A DNA stretch of 47,023 bases from CAZAMI01 sp964627805. Lineage in GTDB: Archaea; Thermoproteota; Thermoprotei_A; Sulfolobales; NBVN01. Where the stretch lies: assembly GCA_964627805.1 (NCBI GenBank), contig CAZVLA010000010.1, positions 1 through 47,023 of the forward strand. The letters run 5' to 3'. The notes beneath the pieces were generated by a model. The model did not search any database, had not been told where the DNA came from, and was given only the letters and a program-made list of their open reading frames with translations. A program made the translations under genes and the position numbers. Of the stretch, positions 42,484-47,023 are shown one piece after another. Position 1 is the stretch's first letter; every line of letters starts with the position of its first letter.

Positions 42484-43219
42484 GTGACTGACCGAGGAAC
42501 TTAGCTAACGTAACTCTAGGCCTTACCTCAATTAAGGTAACCCCTTTTCTAGCAGGTAGTGAGACGTTATAGACCTTAACGCCGTCAACTACAGCCTCTA
42601 ATACCCTTGAGTTATGTGCGTGAGCATGTATTACTACGTCGGGCTTAACCTCCCTGACTACCCTCTCCATGTCGTAGGAGCCCATGTAAGGATAAACCTT
42701 CTCAGGCTCGCCCTTAACCGTAGCAAACACTGGTGCGTAATGACTTACTAGGACGACTACATCGACGTACTTCCTTAACTCAACTATTAAGTCCCTAATC
42801 ACCTTAGGTCTCTCCTTATAGATTAACTCTAGCTCCGGCTTATGCCTCCGCTGCCAGAAGGTAAGTTTATTTAAGGCACCCCGAGTACCTACGAAGCCTA
42901 CCTTAACGCCATTGAATTCCTTAATTGCTGGTGTATCATTCAACCATATAATCTCTGGGTACCTCTTAACGAAGTCAGCCTCTAACTCGTGGTACTCCTC
43001 ATTACCAAATACCGATATTATGGGTACCCCCGGGAACTTGTTCATGACCTCCCTGATTATATATTCTAGGTCATCTACCCTACCCTCATCAACCATGTCA
43101 CCAGCAAAAACAACTACGTCAGGTTTGAAGCCTACTATTGCCTTTAGTGATGACTTGAATATCCTGAAGTACCTAGTTCCGTGGATATCACCTACTGCAC
43201 AAATCTTAACTACGGACAT
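42470..43219 (-). CDS. calcineurin-like metallophosphoesterase
   Basis: The 249-aa enzyme has the dimetal motifs AVGDIHG, FAGDMVDEG, FGNEEY, VSHYAP and HAHAHN. The third motif has GNE where most phosphoesterases have GNH, so the usual catalytic His of that loop is replaced. It could be a phosphodiesterase or phosphatase of broad type. The N-terminus begins directly at the first strand (MSVVKICAV), as normal. It is monocistronic on the minus strand and converges with the CitG-like gene. Confidence 0.85.
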   Translation of the reverse strand: MSVVKICAVGDIHGTRYFRIFKSSLKAIVGFKPDVVVFAGDMVDEGRVDDLEYIIREVMNKFPGVPIISVFGNEEYHELEADFVKRYPEIIWLNDTPAIKEFNGVKVGFVGTRGALNKLTFWQRRHKPELELIYKERPKVIRDLIVELRKYVDVVVLVSHYAPVFATVKGEPEKVYPYMGSYDMERVVREVKPDVVIHAHAHNSRVLEAVVDGVKVYNVSLPARKGVTLIEVRPRVTLAKFLGQSLSGK

Positions 43220-43273
43220 CTCCTAAACCTAATTACATTATGGGTAACGCAGGTTAATATGGGGTTCTACTAA

Positions 43274-43849
43274 TTACTGTAGGTTAAAGAATTCACTCCT
43301 TAGTTTAATGCAGTATCTAATTAGGTTATTAAGTAGTGAACATATGTCTTCGTATGAGGAGATCCTGCAGTAACTCGCTGATGCATCCTGTATTTCATTC
43401 CTAACTAATACTTTAATATGAGGGAATGTTTGGCTGTCTTCATCGCCACATAATAGTATGTACACTCCCTTACTAGGTATTACCTTAGACACTACTACGC
43501 ACTTAGGTAGCCCTCTTAACTTGCTACTTAATACTAAATTCATTAAGTCATTAAAACCTAGGGTATTAAGTATTGAGAGACTATCTTCATTAATTACCTT
43601 CAAGTACATTTCGGTAGTTGCTTGTGAGTACCTAATAACAAATATTACGTTATTGTCTAAAGTTACTAAGCCACGTATACCTAATTCTCTACTTTCTGAG
43701 ATTACGTATTTACTGCCCCTAATTAGAGTACTTACGTCCTTAATGCTCTGCTTAATTAATTCAGTAATTAATTTCCTATCACCTACTACTCCCTTGAATA
43801 GATCCCTTAGTACGTACTTACTACTCACTTTAAGTACCACCGCATTCAT
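43274..43849 (-). CDS. hypothetical protein, 191 aa
   Basis: A soluble 191-aa alpha/beta protein with no recognised motif, beginning MNAVVLKVSSKYVLRDL. A hydrophobic strand series (GVYILLCGDED) and a C-terminal helix with two Cys (SSYEDICSLLNNLIRYCIKL) are visible. It overlaps the 106-aa gene upstream by 20 bases, and that gene follows the zinc-finger gene, so the three are probably one transcript. Function unknown. Confidence 0.6.
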   Translation of the reverse strand: MNAVVLKVSSKYVLRDLFKGVVGDRKLITELIKQSIKDVSTLIRGSKYVISESRELGIRGLVTLDNNVIFVIRYSQATTEMYLKVINEDSLSILNTLGFNDLMNLVLSSKLRGLPKCVVVSKVIPSKGVYILLCGDEDSQTFPHIKVLVRNEIQDASASYCRISSYEDICSLLNNLIRYCIKLRSEFFNLQ

Positions 43850-44150
43850 TCTTAATAAAGGACCTCACCTTATTAAGTAAGTTCTCTAGGTTTACCGACG
43901 GCTTAACTCCCTCGGCTATGAAGAGCACAGACTTAAGTTCATTACCGACGTAAGTACCGCATACCCTAATTCTAAGTCCGTCTACATTTATTGGTTCACT
44001 CCACAGAACCACGGAGTCCTTAACTCTTAACTCACTACCTGTATTAAAGCACCAGGGATCCGCAGGTAAATCACCTACTACGGAACATGAATCACCTTTA
44101 CATATTAAGGAGATCCTAATGAAGGAACCTACCTTATGCTCTATAATCAT
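43830..44150 (-). CDS. hypothetical beta-rich protein, 106 aa
   Basis: The 106-aa protein has mostly beta strands, with Cys residues in ICKGDSCSVVG, DPWCFN and VCGTYVG, and a short C-terminal helix (LENLLNKVRSFIKN). The strand layout resembles a small OB-fold nucleic-acid binding domain, which is only a guess. It lies 25 bases after the zinc-finger gene and overlaps the 191-aa gene. Confidence 0.58.
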   Translation of the reverse strand: MIIEHKVGSFIRISLICKGDSCSVVGDLPADPWCFNTGSELRVKDSVVLWSEPINVDGLRIRVCGTYVGNELKSVLFIAEGVKPSVNLENLLNKVRSFIKNECGGT

Positions 44151-44175
44151 GTACTTAATACCTCTACTTCTAAAG

Positions 44176-44409
44176 TTAAAGTACAGGTACTAATTCAGTA
44201 CCGCAGTAGGGGCACTTCTTATGAAGGACCCTATAATCACTGTCACAGAAGTAGGCGTTCCTACCTGCATTAACGCATTTCGGGCAGTAATATATTGGGT
44301 CCTTACCCACTACTAACTTCCTATTACAGATACTGCACCTCTTAGTTACCCACCCTAAGTGACCTCCGGCGTTAGTCCCCCTTAACCCTACCACTTTAGC
44401 ACCCAACAC
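44176..44409 (-). CDS. RING/cross-brace-like small zinc protein, 77 aa
   Basis: Eight possible zinc ligands occur in order: C25, C28 (CSIC), C42, C45 (CPKC), C55, H63, C66 and C69 (CPYC). Two sites of four ligands suggest a cross-brace (RING- or B-box-like) or double zinc ribbon fold. The N-terminal 24 residues are Gly-rich and flexible. It may bind protein or nucleic acid. It heads a likely three-gene transcript with two proteins of unknown function and lies next to the YjbQ-family gene, also on the minus strand. Confidence 0.75.
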   Translation of the reverse strand: MLGAKVVGLRGTNAGGHLGWVTKRCSICNRKLVVGKDPIYYCPKCVNAGRNAYFCDSDYRVLHKKCPYCGTELVPVL

Positions 44410-44451
44410 CCTACTAAAAAGCTACTTATAAGGATTACGTGCTTAAGGGAG

Positions 44452-44868
44452 TTACTCACCAATAATCTGAACTACTACCCTACGGTGCCTAGGTCCATCA
44501 AATTCTAGGAGTATTATCTCCTGCCAAGTACCCCTAATTAAGGAGCCATTAACTACTGGAAACGTTCTTGAAGGTCCTATAATGGCTGACGCTATATGGG
44601 CGTGTGCGTTGTCGTCTATATCATTATGCCTCCATGGGGCATCAGGTGGTACGTACCTCTTAACCCACTCAAGATAGTCCGACGCTATTCTCGGTTCGAA
44701 CTCATTAGCTACTATAGCTGCTGTTGCGTGTGGTAGGAATACCGTGAGTAGCCCGTTCTTAATTCCTGACTCCCTAAGTATCTCTAGTACCTTATCAGTT
44801 ATTCTTACTGCTTGAAACCTCCTAGAGGTACTTACGTGGAATTCCTTAGTATATACCTTAAGCCCCAT
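44452..44868 (-). CDS. YjbQ/UPF0047 family protein
   Basis: The 138-aa protein shows the family motifs LTVFLPHATAAIVANE, the HNDIDDNAHAHI metal-site cluster of His residues, IIGPSRTFPVVNGSLIRGTW and a final strand near RRVVVQIIG. This trimeric family has been reported to have weak thiamine-phosphate synthase activity; the real role is unknown. Length is normal. It is transcribed on the minus strand and followed by the zinc-protein gene. Confidence 0.93.
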   Translation of the reverse strand: MGLKVYTKEFHVSTSRRFQAVRITDKVLEILRESGIKNGLLTVFLPHATAAIVANEFEPRIASDYLEWVKRYVPPDAPWRHNDIDDNAHAHIASAIIGPSRTFPVVNGSLIRGTWQEIILLEFDGPRHRRVVVQIIGE

Positions 44869-45069
44869 ACACTAAACCACCACATTAGGTTTTCGCTACG
44901 GCTTAAATGTTAGACCATACTTAAGGTAGTAAGCAAGTAATACGGATACCTAAGCTAATTAACTCAGCTAACTTGTTAGGTAATTCAGAATCTTAATTAG
45001 GTAATTACTTATGTGGTACTTCATATATATTCTTTTCAACTACGTTAGTCTTTAGTTGGTGTTAAGTAC
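44869..45069. promoter_or_regulatory. intergenic region with divergent promoters
   Basis: This 201-base gap separates the divergent YjbQ-family and 187-aa genes. CATATATATTC near 45024 is a good TATA candidate for the rightward gene. Repeated TTAGGTAATT words (about 44978 and 44997) occur before it. No RNA gene or coding frame is seen. Confidence 0.4.
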
Positions 45070-45633
45070 TTGACATCAGCACCTACTTCATTAGGTATAA
45101 GTAAGTCAGGGTTCGAAGTACTTGGTGCTGAGGAGGTTATTAGTGATTCCTTTATTGAATACATAGCTAGCATAGCTGGTAGATTCGTTATGTCGGTTAA
45201 TGTGGCTAAGGAAGTTAGGTACTTAGGTGAGGTTAGGTGGTTTAATGAGGTAATGAGCTCGGTTAAGTACTGGGTGTCTGAGTTAATACTCCATATGAGT
45301 ACGGGTAAGTACGTTAGTGGATTAGCTACTGAGTTAGGGTACTTAATACGTAGGACACCACTAAGTAACGATCTTAGTACTAACGAGTTAATTGATTTCC
45401 TAGCTGAGTTAATTACCTTGTGGATTAATTACTTGGGCGGTATTAGTAACTGCGTTGACTGCGCTAGCGTATTTAGTAAGTTAGTTAAGTTACTTAGCAT
45501 TGACTTAAGTAAGTCTAAAGTACTTAAGAACGTAAAAGATAGCTGTGATGCGGGTCTAATAATTCAGACATGCTTAGTCGCTTTACTAGTTTCAGTAGGT
45601 GGTGTAGGCAATGCTAACAGTATCGAGAATTGA
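45070..45633 (+). CDS. hypothetical helical protein, 187 aa
   Basis: This 187-aa protein is almost entirely helical, with a Cys pair in SNCVDCASVF and a hydrophobic C-terminal segment (LIIQTCLVALLVSVGGVG) that could be a buried or membrane helix. There is no recognised domain. TTG 45070 is the start, with GGTG eight bases upstream. Its 3' end overlaps the C2H2 protein gene by 23 bases, so they are coupled. Function unknown. Confidence 0.6.
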   Translation: MTSAPTSLGISKSGFEVLGAEEVISDSFIEYIASIAGRFVMSVNVAKEVRYLGEVRWFNEVMSSVKYWVSELILHMSTGKYVSGLATELGYLIRRTPLSNDLSTNELIDFLAELITLWINYLGGISNCVDCASVFSKLVKLLSIDLSKSKVLKNVKDSCDAGLIIQTCLVALLVSVGGVGNANSIEN

Positions 45634-45928
45634 CGCGTTCTCTGAGAGGCTTATTGAGTTCGTAGCTAGGGCGTCGTCGGGTATAAGGATGGATAAGAGT
45701 AAGTTAGCGGTAATTACGGGACCGACACTACTACCTCTAGTACTTGACTTAATACGTAAGTTATCAAGCGAAATATCGATTAGGAACGAGAGTGGACTCA
45801 TTTACTGTGGGTTATGTAGGAAGGGGCCCTTTACTAAGAGGGGGATGTACCTACACTTGATTAGGGTTCATAGGTATGAAATAAAGACGTTAATAAGTGA
45901 TGAGCTTGAGAGGAGATTACTTAAGTAG
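45611..45928 (+). CDS. C2H2 zinc-finger protein, 105 aa
   Basis: A helical N-terminal 60 residues precede a single C2H2 finger with C66, C69, H82 and H87 (CX2C-X12-HX4H) and a Phe in the usual core place (GPFTKRGMYLHLIRVH). A charged helix ends the protein. Single C2H2 fingers in crenarchaea are often viral or plasmid regulators, but can also be chromosomal. It is coupled to the 187-aa gene and lies upstream of the two tRNA genes and integrase. DNA binding is likely but unproven. Confidence 0.75.
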   Translation: MLTVSRIDAFSERLIEFVARASSGIRMDKSKLAVITGPTLLPLVLDLIRKLSSEISIRNESGLIYCGLCRKGPFTKRGMYLHLIRVHRYEIKTLISDELERRLLK

Positions 45929-46085
45929 CGCATAAGCGGTCATTTAGGGGTGGAGTACGATCACCAATCACTATTGGAGTCACTAATCATCCCGAATTAG
46001 TAATTACTTAAGGAAGCTTAAAAGAGTATTAACAAACACCCACGTACTTAAAACTTAAATCCTGTACTGAAAGAACTTCTATGGT

Positions 46086-46180
46086 GCCGCCGTAGCTTAG
46101 CCTGGCAGAGCGCCGGACTCATACGGTACCCCGCCTGGGAGATCCGGAGGTCCCGGGTTCAAATCCCGGCGGCGGCACCA
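46086..46180 (+). tRNA. elongator tRNA-Met(CAT) with 18-nt intron
   Basis: Acceptor GCCGCCG pairs with CGGCGGC. The anticodon loop is CTCATA, intron, A (anticodon CAT), the stem is CCGGA/TCCGG, and the T arm is CCGGG with TTCAAAT. The discriminator is A and CCA is encoded (46178-46180). The intron is 46124-46141, between positions 37 and 38. A canonical bulge-helix-bulge forms: the central helix pairs CTCA with TGGG, and the bulges are TAC and AGA. The sequence around the anticodon matches elongator rather than initiator Met. TATA-like CTTAAAACTTAAA lies about 35-40 bases upstream. Confidence 0.93.
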
Positions 46181-46230
46181 ACACAGATTCTTCAAACCCT
46201 TATTACCCCCCTTAATTACATTGATACGGA

Positions 46231-46339
46231 AGCCGGGTCGTCTAGCGGCCAAGGATGCGGGGCTCTGGCCCGACATAGCCGCCACAGGCGGTTGGGGAGA
46301 GCCCCCGTGACCGGGGTTCGAATCCCCGCCCGGCTACCA
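46231..46339 (+). tRNA. tRNA-Gln(CTG) with 33-nt intron
   Basis: Acceptor AGCCGGG pairs with CCCGGCT. The anticodon stem is CGGGG/CCCCG with loop CTCTGG, intron, C (anticodon CTG). The T arm is CGGGG-TTCGAAT-CCCCG, the discriminator is A and CCA is encoded (46337-46339). The intron 46269-46301 sits between positions 37 and 38. The central helix pairs CTCT with GGAG, the bulges are GGC and AGC, and an inner hairpin CCGCC-ACA-GGCGG is present. The integrase-like gene begins 146 bases downstream. Confidence 0.93.
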
Positions 46340-46484
46340 CTTGACCCGGCTTCACACTTCCTTAATTTATTGAGAGAGAAATAGTAAATTACATTAATTT
46401 AATTACAGTGCACATAGAGAAGGGCATTAGTAAGAATAATCATCCACTTACTGGAATTTATTCTGTAAATTTCAGAATTAACTA
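46340..46484. other. non-coding spacer between tRNA-Gln and integrase-like gene
   Basis: This AT-rich stretch has a GTGCAC palindrome near 46420 and a weak dyad around GGAATTTATTCTGTAAATTTC (split arms AATTTA/TAAATT). No coding frame is seen. It could carry the integrase promoter. Confidence 0.35.
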
Positions 46485-47023
46485 ATGAGTTACGTTGCGG
46501 CGGGACCCCGGCTTGGGAGGGCTGCAGGGCCTCGCGGACCCCAAATATTTAGCAGTTCATTTAGTGGGCATTTAGCAGAGCTAAATAACAACTATATAGC
46601 AGAAACCCTACAGACTCAATCACTATTTAGCAATCAGCAATTAAACATTTCAAATAGTGAAATAACGCTCATAGTTAATGAGCAACTACTTAATATGTTC
46701 AAGGAGTATGTATATGCGAGATTTACACGTGATGACGCTAGGCAGAGATTTAACTACTTTAAGCGCTTCTATAATATAGTATTCAATCCAGTAGAGATAA
46801 GGAGGTTAAGTCCGAGGCAAGCAGCACACTTCCTAAGGGGTTTAGCCTCTTATAGAGACTTCTGCAGGCTCTACGGAATACCATTTAATGTTAATATTAG
46901 TGAGTTAAGGAAGTTAGCACCTAATCAGCAAACAGTAAAGATTTTAGAGTATGAGGAGGATACATCAATAATTAAGAAGGCCCTCGAGGAACTATCTAAA
47001 CTACCTGAAGCCGGTATTTGGAG
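46485..47023 (+). CDS. SSV-type tyrosine recombinase (integrase), N-terminal part cut by window edge
   Basis: An open frame from ATG 46485 runs 179 codons to the window edge, with a TAA two codons before the start. The first 20 codons are GC-rich (VAAGPRLGRAAGPRGPQIF), like the tRNA-derived leaders of archaeal integrases. A linker and a helical core-binding-like domain follow (LLNMFKEYVYARFTRDDARQ, FNYFKRFYNIVF, LSPRQAAHFLRGLASYRDF). The catalytic R-HxxR-Y domain would lie beyond the edge, so activity cannot be judged. The position next to tRNA genes fits integration. The gene may be one piece of a split, integrated int. Confidence 0.62.
   Translation, partial: MSYVAAGPRLGRAAGPRGPQIFSSSFSGHLAELNNNYIAETLQTQSLFSNQQLNISNSEITLIVNEQLLNMFKEYVYARFTRDDARQRFNYFKRFYNIVFNPVEIRRLSPRQAAHFLRGLASYRDFCRLYGIPFNVNISELRKLAPNQQTVKILEYEEDTSIIKKALEELSKLPEAGIW
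46501..46525 (-). other. tRNA-Gly(CCC)-like anticodon segment inside the integrase start (possible att)
   Basis: Read on the minus strand, this stretch contains CTCCCAAGCCGG, the anticodon loop (CCC) and 3' stem typical of tRNA-Gly. The 5' stem side (CAGCC) pairs imperfectly and no T arm follows. SSV-type elements carry such a tRNA copy inside int. The match is short and GC-rich, so chance is possible. Confidence 0.35.

Noticed and set aside
46097..46285. Minus-strand frame with RRRDLNPGPPDLPGG
   Set aside because: It is the antisense of the T arm and anticodon arm of the two tRNA genes, a well-known false protein.
1..47023. CRISPR array or insertion sequence
   Set aside because: No regularly spaced direct repeats, transposase motifs or terminal inverted repeats were seen.

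Overview
The window looks like a chromosomal segment of a hyperthermophilic crenarchaeon (Thermoprotei, Desulfurococcales-like; genus not determined). The reasons are a family-B DNA polymerase next to an archaeal DnaG, intron-containing tRNAs with bulge-helix-bulge splice sites, a SlaA/SlaB-like S-layer gene pair, a neelaredoxin-type superoxide reductase, DPM1/GtrA and AglH-like lipid-linked sugar enzymes, and short-leader TATA promoters. Many genes seem to start at GTG or TTG behind GGTG-type ribosome sites.

Layout. 1-540: edge of an accessory region, with the start of a HicB-like antitoxin gene and an orphan tRNA 3' half. 540-3000: small hypothetical genes, superoxide reductase, tRNA-Ser(GCT), and a ferredoxin overlapping a KaiC-like ATPase. 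3.0-8.1 kb: FAD oxidoreductase, PolB and DnaG (the last two convergent). 8.3-10.4 kb: a metal-type ABC permease and ATPase, divergent from one promoter flanked by GTGCAC palindromes, followed by an unannotated 37-44 aa twin-CX3C microprotein. 10.5-13.5 kb: a K+ uptake operon (TrkH, TrkA, MscS-like). 13.6-20.5 kb: two large SF2 helicases (Hrq1/MrfA-like and Lhr) around a DPM1-GtrA glycosyltransferase. 20.6-23 kb: SpoIIM-like membrane protein, nucleotidyltransferase and a GDPD-fold protein that has lost its catalytic residues.

23-35.2 kb is a cell-surface region. It holds the S-layer operon, a divergent pair of ribbon-helix-helix proteins with a tandem TGTATACA operator between the two, a two-gene pilin-like operon, and a MacB/LolD-like ABC module with an OPT-family transporter. 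35.2-42.5 kb holds genes typical of tetrahydromethanopterin-type cofactor synthesis (DUF447, MptE-like, beta-RFAP synthase, RimK/MptN-like ligase, CitG-like protein), mixed with an AglH-like transferase, an Lrp regulator and a DUF1614 membrane protein. 42.5-46 kb: phosphoesterase, small zinc proteins, YjbQ family, and a helical protein followed by a C2H2 finger protein. The right end has intron-bearing tRNA-Met and tRNA-Gln genes, then the first 179 codons of a probable SSV-type integrase that runs off the window.

Both ends therefore carry signs of tRNA-associated integration, while the middle is mainly chromosomal. The best candidates for something undescribed are the twin-CX3C microprotein, the RHH/S-layer operator, the pilin/ABC/OPT surface cluster, and the GDPD pseudoenzyme co-transcribed with a sugar nucleotidyltransferase.
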